A DNA stretch of 64,000 nt from positions 1,814,556-1,878,555 of the forward strand of contig JAVSMQ010000001.1 in assembly GCA_032027125.1 (NCBI GenBank). The letters run 5' to 3'. Numbering within the stretch: the stretch's first letter is position 1; the number at the start of each line of letters is the position of its first letter. Below, in pieces: positions 1 to 7,495 of this stretch. The notes under the pieces are model-generated. The model was not told where the DNA came from and did no database searches. It saw nothing but the letters and a program-made list of their open reading frames with translations. This DNA comes from JANJTB01 sp032027125. Lineage in GTDB: Bacteria; Bacteroidota; Ignavibacteria; Kapaibacteriales; UBA2268. A program made the translations under genes and the position numbers.

Positions 1-797
1 ATGAAGCAGACCGTATGCTCGACATGGGTTTTATTCACGATGTAAGAAAATTGCTGGCAATTCTTCCTAAACAAAGACAATCTCTTTTCTTTTCAGCTAC
101 CATGCCGTCAGAAATTGTAAGTCTTGCATCAACCATTTTGCATAATCCTTTAAAAGTATCTGTAACGCCTGTGTCATCTACTGTTGATATCATCAAGCAA
201 TATGTATATTTTGTCGACAAAGTAAATAAAAATGCACTTCTGCTAAATATTCTAAAGAATGATAAAATCAAAACTGCACTTGTGTTTACACGTACCAAAC
301 ACGGCGCTGACAAAGTCGTAAAAATTCTGTTAAAGAACAATGTATCGGCAGAGGCTATTCACGGCAACAAGGCTCAAAATGCCAGACAGAGAGCTTTGGC
401 AAATTTCAAGGCGCAATCTACACGAGTACTCGTTGCAACCGATATTGCTGCCCGCGGTATTGATGTTGACGATTTGGAATATGTGATAAATTTTGAGATG
501 TCGAATGTTGCTGAAACTTATGTTCACCGTATCGGAAGAACAGGCAGAGCCGGAGCTAAGGGAACAGCCTTTTCATTCTGCGATGCCGAAGAAAAGGAAT
601 ATCTGCGTGATGTGGAAAAATTGATTTCCAAAAAAATCCCGATTATTGATAATCACCCTTTTCCCTTGATGGACCTTAATCCTGAAAAAACACCGAAATT
701 TGAATACATCAAACCGAAATCTTTGCACACAAGACCAAAGACAGCCGAAAGCAGCAATACGAATAAATGGTACGGCAGACATAAATCAATGCGGTAA
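1..797 (+). CDS. DEAD-box RNA helicase, C-terminal part (start outside window)
   Basis: ATP-dependent RNA helicase of the RhlE/CsdA kind, which remodels RNA in the cytoplasm (ribosome assembly, cold growth, RNA decay). The reading frame enters from the left edge: bases 3-14 read Glu-Ala-Asp-Arg, the end of the DEAD box (motif II), followed by MLDMGF. Then come motif III (SAT), and the second RecA-like domain with VFTRTK (motif IV), the ATDIAARGID block (motif V) and HRIGRTGRAG (motif VI). A short basic tail of about 60 residues ends the protein, as in RhlE-type helicases. The N-terminal Q motif and Walker A are outside the window, so the exact subfamily cannot be fixed. It is convergent with the Nramp-like gene, with a perfect stem between them. 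Confidence 0.93.
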   Translation, partial: EADRMLDMGFIHDVRKLLAILPKQRQSLFFSATMPSEIVSLASTILHNPLKVSVTPVSSTVDIIKQYVYFVDKVNKNALLLNILKNDKIKTALVFTRTKHGADKVVKILLKNNVSAEAIHGNKAQNARQRALANFKAQSTRVLVATDIAARGIDVDDLEYVINFEMSNVAETYVHRIGRTGRAGAKGTAFSFCDAEEKEYLRDVEKLISKKIPIIDNHPFPLMDLNPEKTPKFEYIKPKSLHTRPKTAESSNTNKWYGRHKSMR

Positions 798-814
798 TTT
801 GATCTATTTTTCAA

Positions 815-844
815 GAAACAATTTGATAACTTTCAAATTGTTTC
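815..844. terminator. Perfect 12-bp inverted repeat between convergent genes
   Basis: GAAACAATTTGA and TCAAATTGTTTC pair perfectly across a 6-base loop. The stem lies between the 3' ends of the helicase and the Nramp-like gene, where a two-way terminator would be expected. There is no clear U-run on either side, so it is a stem-only terminator or a transcript end protector by inference. Confidence 0.55.
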
Positions 845-863
845 TGTTTACCGAACATCTTTC

Positions 864-2114
864 TTACAGGAAAAAAAGCGACCAAAGATAAATCAGGCTG
901 AATCCTGTTAAAAATACTATTCCTAACTGACCCAGTATTTTCAGCCATAATTTTGGTTTATAATCCTTTGGAAAATCCGATGCAGTTACTACTTTATAAT
1001 TTATAAATGCAAATACCGGTGCTGCAAGAAATGAAATGACAGTTGCCAAATCCATCATAGATTTCAAATCTTTAGCAAAAAAACTGACAATAATTATTGA
1101 TATTACTGCCATAGAAATCATTAATACAACATTGAAATAGATTCTGAATTTATTTATTTTTCTGCTGACTAAAAATAACGCTCCGGTGATAGAACGCGGA
1201 TAGGCATCTACTACCGTAAGTAAAGAACTCAAAAGTGTAATAAAAGCCGCAGGTGCAATTATCCAGACACTCCATTTTCCGAAAAGGGTGGTATATAATT
1301 CAATTACCTGTTTGGAAAATTCCGTTCCATTTGGAGAAAATCCGACTCCGCTGCCATACATCACCATTGCACCGAGTGTAAGAAAGAAAACTGCAAGTAT
1401 TGTTGTAGTGATATACCCGATATGAAAATCAATTAATGTTTCTCTTAAAGTCGGGATATAATTTTTTTGTTTAATTCTGCCCAGTGTCCATAATGATGTC
1501 CAAATTGATGACTCTATAGGTGCAGGCATCCAGCCCATTAGTGCAATCAGAAACAAAATACCTGATTTCTCTAAAATATTCTGCTGTACAAAATCCGGAC
1601 TGACATTAGTTTCAACGGAAAGTGACATTATAAATGCAATTGTAGTACAGATTCCCAGTATCAATACCATTAGTTTCATAACTTTGTCAAGAAGAGGATA
1701 TTTCCCGATAATTAGCAATAAAATGCAAAATGTGACCAATCCTATACTTAGATAAAGCGGGTCAACAGGCTGACCGATTATATATCCGAGAAGACCACTC
1801 GAACCAAGAGCGAGGGCAGCCATATTTATAATACCGGTAACAAGCGATATTCCAAGAAAGCTCCATATAGCCCAGCCCCCTAAATCGGCATATCCTTCGA
1901 GCAGACTTTTTCCTTTTGCTGAAGTATATCTATAGCTGTATTCAAAAAAAGGATATTTAAATAAATTGGCAGCTATTACTACAATCAAGAGAGAAAATCC
2001 GTAATCAGCACCAGCACGTGTTGACTGTATGAGATGTGAGCCGCCGATTGCAGCACCCGCAAAAAGGATACCCGGACCTATTGCTTTTAGAAGGTCACTG
2101 TATTTTTTATTCAT
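864..2114 (-). CDS. Nramp-related membrane transporter with non-canonical metal-site motifs
   Basis: Integral inner-membrane transporter of the Nramp/MntH fold, 416 residues with about 11 hydrophobic segments. The first helix reads GPGILFAGAAIGGSH and the charged stretch after it (RAGADYG) matches the Nramp pattern. The usual DPGN metal-binding motif of helix 1 is replaced by GGSH, and the helix-6 MPHN motif by MPAP. In known Nramps those residues hold Mn2+ or Fe2+, so the substrate here may differ (Mg2+, another ion, or another solute). The gene starts 11 bases after the DUF2851 stop, so the two probably form one transcript. The start is ATG; no alternative is needed. Family assignment is good; substrate is unknown. 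Confidence 0.8.
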   Translation of the reverse strand: MNKKYSDLLKAIGPGILFAGAAIGGSHLIQSTRAGADYGFSLLIVVIAANLFKYPFFEYSYRYTSAKGKSLLEGYADLGGWAIWSFLGISLVTGIINMAALALGSSGLLGYIIGQPVDPLYLSIGLVTFCILLLIIGKYPLLDKVMKLMVLILGICTTIAFIMSLSVETNVSPDFVQQNILEKSGILFLIALMGWMPAPIESSIWTSLWTLGRIKQKNYIPTLRETLIDFHIGYITTTILAVFFLTLGAMVMYGSGVGFSPNGTEFSKQVIELYTTLFGKWSVWIIAPAAFITLLSSLLTVVDAYPRSITGALFLVSRKINKFRIYFNVVLMISMAVISIIIVSFFAKDLKSMMDLATVISFLAAPVFAFINYKVVTASDFPKDYKPKLWLKILGQLGIVFLTGFSLIYLWSLFFL

Positions 2115-2125
2115 GATAAATATTT

Positions 2126-3145
2126 TTACTCACTGTTTTCAAGTTCGAGCGGAAGACGCCCTAATCTGTAAAATGACAAAATTTCTGCAAATCCGTATTC
2201 TTTTAATACCTCTGAAGCCACATTGTTCTGAGAGCCAAATTGTTTAATATACTCAAGCATTCCCTGCTGCTGCCAGAGAAAATTCTGAGGAATATCCGGA
2301 AACTTTCTTGTTAACAGACCATAAATATTCAGGCACGGAGTTGACCAATACCATACAAAAAGACTAATCCTCGCCTCGTCATCAGCAATGGCAAGAGCAA
2401 TCGGGAGAATGGCATTCAGAATCAGTTCCCTCCTTAGATGCGAACCTTCACCTGCAAGCGGTTTCTTAACCAGAGTAACCATTGAATCCTGCAGACCAGC
2501 CGATTTGCCATTTTCAAGATTTGATAAAAACTCATAAGCGTAAGATGTTGTGATACCTTCAACTAATCCGGCAAGCCGCTCTGCATTATATTTATGCCTG
2601 TTGCGTTTTCTTTCGTAACGGTCAATATAATTTCCTGTCATTTGCGATAATGTAATCTTCAGATTGTTTTCGAGCAGAATTTTTTTTGCTTCTGATGTCT
2701 TTCTCAGTAGTCTGTGAAGAGCAAGATTTTGCAATTCATCGGAAGAAAAGGTGGTATCAAAGTCAGTACTTGCCTTGATGTTATTTGATTTTGTAACTTC
2801 CGGATAATTCAGAACAAGTGTTTCAAAACTGCTCTGAATAGTTTTGTCATTATCCAAAACTATATGAAGGATTACGTCCTTATAACGAAAATCATCAGAA
2901 TGTGAATGACTGAGCCAGTCCGAACTTTTTTTGTGAAACTCTGCAGCGCCTATAATCAAATACCCGTCGAGAAGTATAGCTATATCTTCAAAATCGGGTC
3001 CTTCGTGTACATTTAATCTGCCGGGAGAAATAATCTGAAGACGCCGGTCCGACACAGTTTTGAAAATTCGGGAAGGCTCGGAAATATATAGATGTATTTC
3101 CTTCTGCAGCTCTAATTCACGTATGTTGAAATTTGCACGCTCCAT
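2126..3145 (-). CDS. DUF2851 family protein
   Basis: A 339-residue cytoplasmic protein of a family typical of Bacteroidota. The N-terminal half has the family signature: an ISPGRLNVHEGPDF-type segment, then a strand pair ending AEFHKKSSDW with a spaced set of histidines (SHSHSDDF), and VILHIVL. The conserved E/H/D/K residues look like a nuclease-type active site, but no function is established for the family. The C-terminal half is helical (about residues 150-335). It is the first gene of a two-gene unit with the Nramp-like transporter. A consensus Bacteroidota promoter sits directly upstream. Confidence 0.85.
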   Translation of the reverse strand: MERANFNIRELELQKEIHLYISEPSRIFKTVSDRRLQIISPGRLNVHEGPDFEDIAILLDGYLIIGAAEFHKKSSDWLSHSHSDDFRYKDVILHIVLDNDKTIQSSFETLVLNYPEVTKSNNIKASTDFDTTFSSDELQNLALHRLLRKTSEAKKILLENNLKITLSQMTGNYIDRYERKRNRHKYNAERLAGLVEGITTSYAYEFLSNLENGKSAGLQDSMVTLVKKPLAGEGSHLRRELILNAILPIALAIADDEARISLFVWYWSTPCLNIYGLLTRKFPDIPQNFLWQQQGMLEYIKQFGSQNNVASEVLKEYGFAEILSFYRLGRLPLELENSE

Positions 3146-3150
3146 ATATA

Positions 3151-3181
3151 CAAATATAATTTATAATGACAATTAAACAAA
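3151..3181 (-). promoter_or_regulatory. Bacteroidota-type promoter for the DUF2851 gene
   Basis: Read on the minus strand it has TTTG (3178-3181), 19 bases, then TATATTTG (3151-3158). This fits the TTTG/TAnnTTTG consensus of the primary sigma factor in Bacteroidota. The -7 element ends only five bases before the ATG, so the transcript would be leaderless or nearly so. Confidence 0.65.
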
Positions 3182-3247
3182 ATAAAATTTATATCATAAC
3201 GACTCTACTATATGAATGTTTGGCAATATAATAAAAAGGATTTGTAA

Positions 3248-3439
3248 ATGAAGAAGAATGTAGGCACAGTTGATATGATTATCAGGATTGTATTAGGATT
3301 GATTATTGGAATTTGGGGAATTGCGGCAGGAAGCTGGTGGGGATTGATAGGTCTGCTGCCTATATTAACCGGTTTAATAAGTTTTTGCCCGCTATACGCA
3401 ATCTTAGGAATGAATACTTGTAAATTAAAGGATTTATAG
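3248..3439 (+). CDS. DUF2892 (YgaP-like) small inner-membrane protein
   Basis: A 63-residue protein with an N-terminal KKNVGTVDMIIR segment, a first membrane helix, a short turn, a second helix, and then CPLYAILGMNTCK. This is the DUF2892 pattern, found alone or as the membrane part of rhodanese YgaP. The two cysteines flank the end of the second helix. An AAAAGGA sequence eight bases before the ATG supports the start. It is transcribed away from the DUF2851 gene. Its role is unknown. Confidence 0.85.
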   Translation: MKKNVGTVDMIIRIVLGLIIGIWGIAAGSWWGLIGLLPILTGLISFCPLYAILGMNTCKLKDL

Positions 3440-3449
3440 AGTGAAAAAT

Positions 3450-3511
3450 TGTAGGAAGAGAAAAATTGAAATCAATAAAAATTATAAGTTGATTTTATTT
3501 CTCTCCTTACA
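3450..3511 (+). terminator. Long imperfect hairpin after the DUF2892 gene
   Basis: Arms TGTAGGAAGAGAAA and TTTCTCTCCTTACA pair with two mismatches, and an inner pair ATCAA/TTGAT closes a loop near 3471-3492. It follows the DUF2892 stop by about 10 bases, and U-rich sequence follows. A factor-independent terminator is the likely role. Confidence 0.45.
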
Positions 3512-3587
3512 GATTTATCTTTTATCATTATTCAATAAAATATAATTTATTTTAATTGTCCATACGACTATGACGTGTTGAACAGTT

Positions 3588-3698
3588 TTAGTATAGTTGG
3601 AGTAATTCCCTATTAGCCATTTGCGAAACTAAAAAACGACTTTTTAGAATTTCGACTTTTATCTGCTTAACTGTTAGAATGTAGTCATCTAAGTTCAT
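3588..3698 (-). pseudogene. N-terminal remnant of a DUF1016 (YhcG-type) nuclease gene
   Basis: An ATG at 3698 opens 36 or so codons that look like the start of a DUF1016 protein (LDDYILTVKQIK, then SQMANRELLQLY) and then stop at TAA (3588-3590), where intact family members continue with W-x-I/L-G. The ATG overlaps the stop of the methylase remnant upstream as ATGA. The sequence is only distantly like the intact DUF1016 at 9027-10151, so this is a separate lineage and not a recent copy. The rest of the gene is gone. Confidence 0.7.
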
Positions 3699-3805
3699 AT
3701 TTTTCCATTCTTTACAAAAATTTTAATACTCACACCCTGCATAATATCGAAAACGTTTTCATCTTTACCTCCGTCGGGAGTTGTTTCTTCCTTTTTTGAA
3801 TTGCC
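3695..3805 (-). pseudogene. Remnant of a second type IIG/ISP-like R-M gene (end of the methylase part)
   Basis: On the minus strand this reads GNSKKEETTPDGGKDEN, VFDIMQGVSIKIFVKNGKI and stop. It matches the last 30 or so residues of the methylase piece that ends at 10148, with several amino-acid differences. Homology begins abruptly at 3805, so everything upstream has been deleted. It ends at the same point in the protein (after the IFVK segment) where the intact locus is split, and is likewise followed by a DUF1016 start in an ATGA overlap. Confidence 0.85.
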
Positions 3806-3923
3806 ATTCTATTGCCATTTCTATTGACATAGTTGTTTTGATTATGTCAATATAACTTGTTGTATTTAATATGTTTACATTTTATACTGCATGTTTTTAA
3901 AGACTTTTTATTGACAAATTCTA

Positions 3924-5561
3924 TTATTCTGTCAATAGGTATTTAGTCCACTTTTTATCACCAACTTTTTGTAGAACATTTGAATCTAACATAATTTTCA
4001 ATTGATTTCTTAGCGTTCTTTCCGGAATTTCCTTTCCGATGCGATGATGAATATCTTGTCTTGAGCTTTTCGGAAATTTACGTAAATCTTCCCGAATTAA
4101 TTCGCTCAATCTATATGGTTCAATAGATTTTAAATTAGTACGCCCTTTGTAATTTGCTTTCCTCAATAAATTTGGTTCAACGTAATATGTTACTCCTTTA
4201 GATTTCCCTTTAGCTTTTAGAATTCCTATTTCAACTAACCTTTGAATCCAGTCTTTAGAAACAATTTGCTCATCTCTTCCTATTTTAGTGCTAAGTTCGA
4301 TTAATGATAAAGAATTATGTAATGCGATAAAAGATAATGAAATTAATTCCTTCGATGTCAATTGAAATTCAGAATTTATTTTATCAATAAAATTTATTAC
4401 ATCTTTATTTACAATTGCTTTTTTGACAGTTACAATTACTCTATCATCCCTTTCTTCTACTATTGGCACATCTTTACCGGTAGAAAGTAGAGTTTCATAA
4501 ATTTTATCATATCCACTTCCCTCTCTTTCCATTATCATTAAATCATAGTATAACTTTGCAAAATATGGATTTCTTTGAACCGATTGATGTAATATGTTCT
4601 TTGGAGTAACTCCAAATGGCAATAGACCTGGATTATGAACTTCTAATCTGTCATTATATAGATTTATAAAAATATCACCTCGAGTTGTGTAGGGACGATG
4701 TACAATAGCATTTGCAATCAATTCACGAATAACTACTTCATCAAAAATAAATATCTTTTTCCTATATATTCCATCCGGGAATTCTAAAAAATCTTGAAAT
4801 TCTGTAACAGTATTATAAATTGAATGAATAAGTTCTTCGGGATTCAATGAATAGTCATCCCAAATATATTTTTTTACTTTTTGTTGTTTGTCATCATACT
4901 TAATAAATTGAATTGTTGGGGAATATAATAATTTTGCCCGATGAATTCTTTTACCAATCCATAATATACCAAGATTAGTTAGATATTCCCCATCAGCGAA
5001 AAGATAATAATCAAGAAGTTCGTCATCCTTTTTTTGTTTCACAAAATCACTGACCCTGCTGCTTCTACGAATATTTTGCATTAGTGTACGAAACTTATCA
5101 ATATCATAATCTGTTCTTGAAACTTTAAGATATTGTTGCATTTCCCAATTAAATGAACTTTTATCAGTCAATAAACGAAGTAATTCATCGGGTAACAACG
5201 GCTTACATGTATCTTCGAAACGGATATAATATTTGCCATCGCTAGTTGAAGCAATTGAATTTTTGTTCCTTTTTATTAATATCTCAATTATCTCAGATCC
5301 ATTTTCGGCAATAATTTTATAAACTTCTACTCCAAGATTAACAGCACGTTGTTCAATATTTTTCCGAATAATAGGTATTAAATTATCATCAATTTTCTGA
5401 TTTATTGGTGGTATTTCTTCATTATCTTCAATTCCAATAATTATCTTACCACCTAATGAATTGGCAAAACTTATACAATCCTTAGTTAATTCATTCCAAT
5501 CAGGATTCTTTTTATCAATAAGTTTAAGCGACTTTTTTTCATATTGATTATTTTCAATCAT
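3924..5561 (-). CDS. ATP-binding / Schlafen-AlbA-2 domain protein with C-terminal winged helix
   Basis: A 545-residue protein of the COG2865 type. Residues about 10-125 form an AlbA_2 (Schlafen-like) domain with the FANSLGGKIIIGIED segment. Residues about 270-385 form the associated HATPase-like domain with ELIANAIVHRPY and GSGYDKIYE. The C-terminal 150 residues look like winged-helix modules. Such proteins are annotated as transcriptional regulators or helicase-like proteins and are common in mobile and defence islands. It lies 61 bases after the broken R-M gene on the same strand and may belong to that operon. Its biochemical role is not established. Confidence 0.8.
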   Translation of the reverse strand: MIENNQYEKKSLKLIDKKNPDWNELTKDCISFANSLGGKIIIGIEDNEEIPPINQKIDDNLIPIIRKNIEQRAVNLGVEVYKIIAENGSEIIEILIKRNKNSIASTSDGKYYIRFEDTCKPLLPDELLRLLTDKSSFNWEMQQYLKVSRTDYDIDKFRTLMQNIRRSSRVSDFVKQKKDDELLDYYLFADGEYLTNLGILWIGKRIHRAKLLYSPTIQFIKYDDKQQKVKKYIWDDYSLNPEELIHSIYNTVTEFQDFLEFPDGIYRKKIFIFDEVVIRELIANAIVHRPYTTRGDIFINLYNDRLEVHNPGLLPFGVTPKNILHQSVQRNPYFAKLYYDLMIMEREGSGYDKIYETLLSTGKDVPIVEERDDRVIVTVKKAIVNKDVINFIDKINSEFQLTSKELISLSFIALHNSLSLIELSTKIGRDEQIVSKDWIQRLVEIGILKAKGKSKGVTYYVEPNLLRKANYKGRTNLKSIEPYRLSELIREDLRKFPKSSRQDIHHRIGKEIPERTLRNQLKIMLDSNVLQKVGDKKWTKYLLTE

Positions 5562-5622
5562 TTCATTTTCCTCTTCTTCACAAATTCATATTATTATGAC
5601 TCATAAATATTTCTCAAATTTT

Positions 5623-6085
5623 CTACTCAATTTCAAAATTATCAATCTCTTTCATCAGTCTGTTTGTTTCAGTCAGTGCTACGATGATTTTCTGATAATG
5701 CAGAATATCATCAAATTCGAGCTTTCTGCCTTTACGGTCTTTGAGCCATTTTTGTGCAGGCTGGTAGCCGCCGATATAGAAATTCCAGGCAACTTCAGGG
5801 ACATTCGCAAAATATTGAGATTCATTTATGAAAACTGCTCCTTCTTTAAAAACTGGTTTTGTTACCTCATTATTTCCATCAATCGGATATTGTGTGATGT
5901 AATTTTCGGTAACCGGGCTTTCCAATAAATGAATTTGTCGTAATTCGCCGCCAAATTTCACTAATTTCCAAAAAGTCTCTTTATCTTTTGGATAAGGTAC
6001 TCTCGGAAAATCAATTTTCAGAAACTCTTTGTATTTCTCACGGTATGTCGGCGAGTGCAAAACAGCATAAATATAATCTAATATA
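5623..6085 (-). pseudogene. C-terminal fragment of type IIG/ISP R-M enzyme, cut off by IS insertion
   Basis: The last 150 or so residues of the specificity (target-recognition) domain of a type ISP-like R-M protein. It includes the hallmark ILDYIYAVLHSPTYREKY and the following FLKIDFPRVPYP. The frame is broken at 6086 by the IS3 element. Removing 6086-7508 plus one copy of the 3-bp target repeat joins it in frame to the fragment at 7509-9037, giving APIDILDYIYAVLH across the seam and a 662-residue product. The fragment has no start codon of its own apart from codons inside the IS end, so it is probably not made. Confidence 0.88.
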
Positions 6086-6165
6086 TGTCTTGTCCTAAAA
6101 AAAGTTGACACTTTAGATTCAAAAATACATAAAATAATTGATACTCAAATTAGTAATTTTGAGTA

Positions 6166-7026
6166 TCAATTAACATTTTCATAAAATTTATAATATACAA
6201 AATCCGGTGTTTTATAATTCAAACTCATGTGAAGTCTTTTTGAATTATAAATTTTGACTACCTGTTTTACTTTTCCAACAACTTGATCAAAAGTCTTAAA
6301 CTTTTCATTATCAAGCCATTCGTTTTTAAGAATTCCGTTGACTCTCTCTGCAACCGCGTTTTCATAAGGATTACCTTTAGCTGCCATACTGCTTACAGCA
6401 TTCATATTATCAAGCATTTCTATATAATCAGAGCAACAATATTGAACACCATGGTCTGAATGATGGATAAGACCATTTAAATCCATTTTAGCAGTTCTTC
6501 TTGCCATTTTAAGAGCATCCAAGGCATTCTTTGCTTCAAGTGTATCAGCCACTTTAAAACCTACAATTTTTCTTGTATATAAGTCTGTTATTAAAAATAA
6601 ATAGCAAAACTTATTTGCATAACGAATATACGTAATGTCGCTCACCCACACTTGATTTGGTCTTTCAACTTTCAGTTCTTTTATCAAATTGTCATACCTA
6701 TTCAACCAGTGGTAGGACTGGGTTGTAACAACTTTTTTCTTCCTTTGTCTAACCAGCATTCGTCGATCACGCAGAAGGTCAAATAAAGCATCTCTTCCAA
6801 AATTAACAATTTCAGGATGATCTTCTGTCAGATGTTCAAATAGCTTTCTGACACCGCATTTAGGCAGTTCTACTCTGTANGCTTTTACTTNTTTAATGAT
6901 AAAGTCTTCATCAATAACCGGCTTCGTGGAATCGTTCACTGATTTGTAGTATGCCTGTCTTGATTTGCCAAACAGCAAACATAGTGTTGATACACTATAT
7001 GCACGATTTTCTGATAATTTGCTCAC
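6166..7026 (-). CDS. IS3-family transposase OrfB (DDE integrase)
   Basis: The catalytic subunit, about 286 residues. An N-terminal HTH_21-type segment is followed by the rve integrase core with the DDE triad visible: D in WVSDITYI, D in HHSDHGVQY, and E in NAVAERVNGILKNEW. The start is GTG at 7024-7026, overlapping the orfA stop as GTGA. Expression is therefore by re-initiation, or by a frameshift that cannot be judged by eye. Two codons carry ambiguous bases (6880, 6891), so the exact product is uncertain at those residues. Confidence 0.93.
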   Translation of the reverse strand: MSKLSENRAYSVSTLCLLFGKSRQAYYKSVNDSTKPVIDEDFIIKXVKXYRVELPKCGVRKLFEHLTEDHPEIVNFGRDALFDLLRDRRMLVRQRKKKVVTTQSYHWLNRYDNLIKELKVERPNQVWVSDITYIRYANKFCYLFLITDLYTRKIVGFKVADTLEAKNALDALKMARRTAKMDLNGLIHHSDHGVQYCCSDYIEMLDNMNAVSSMAAKGNPYENAVAERVNGILKNEWLDNEKFKTFDQVVGKVKQVVKIYNSKRLHMSLNYKTPDFVYYKFYENVN

Positions 7027-7442
7027 TGTTTGGCTCCAGGCTTTTTTCGTATATCTATACCTAATGTCTCTTCAGCAATTTCTAACATTTTCTTATAGGC
7101 AATTGCTGACATTTCGGCATACTCTAACTTTTTCTTTAATGAATCAACTTCGCTGCTGTCCGATTTGGAATGCTCCAAACTTAACTCCAGTTCTGACAGT
7201 CGACGTCGTAATTCCTGATTCTCTGCAACTAACAGAGATTTGTCATCAACCGGTTTTTTCATCTTTTCTGCCTTTTTTAATTCGTACAATGGTTCAAAAC
7301 CAAATTGACGAATCCAATTCAAAATTGCTGAATTACCTTTTATCCGATACTTCATATTGAGTGATGCCTGACTCTCTGTACCCAAAAGATACTCTTCGGC
7401 TATCCGCCGTTTTTCCACTAAGCTGCGTCCTTCGCGTGACAT
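7023..7442 (-). CDS. IS3-family transposase OrfA (HTH protein)
   Basis: A 139-residue DNA-binding subunit. The N-terminal 55 residues form the HTH_Tnp_1-like domain (SLVEKRRIAEEYLLG to NWIRQFG). The rest is a leucine-rich coiled coil (about residues 70-125) used to dimerise. It lies just inside the right inverted repeat and overlaps orfB by four bases. Related 5' sequence recurs at 12239-12360. Confidence 0.9.
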   Translation of the reverse strand: MSREGRSLVEKRRIAEEYLLGTESQASLNMKYRIKGNSAILNWIRQFGFEPLYELKKAEKMKKPVDDKSLLVAENQELRRRLSELELSLEHSKSDSSEVDSLKKKLEYAEMSAIAYKKMLEIAEETLGIDIRKKPGAKQ

Positions 7443-7495
7443 AGTTTAATCCTTATTTTAGTTGACAAATTGTTTATTCTATGTGTCAACCAATT

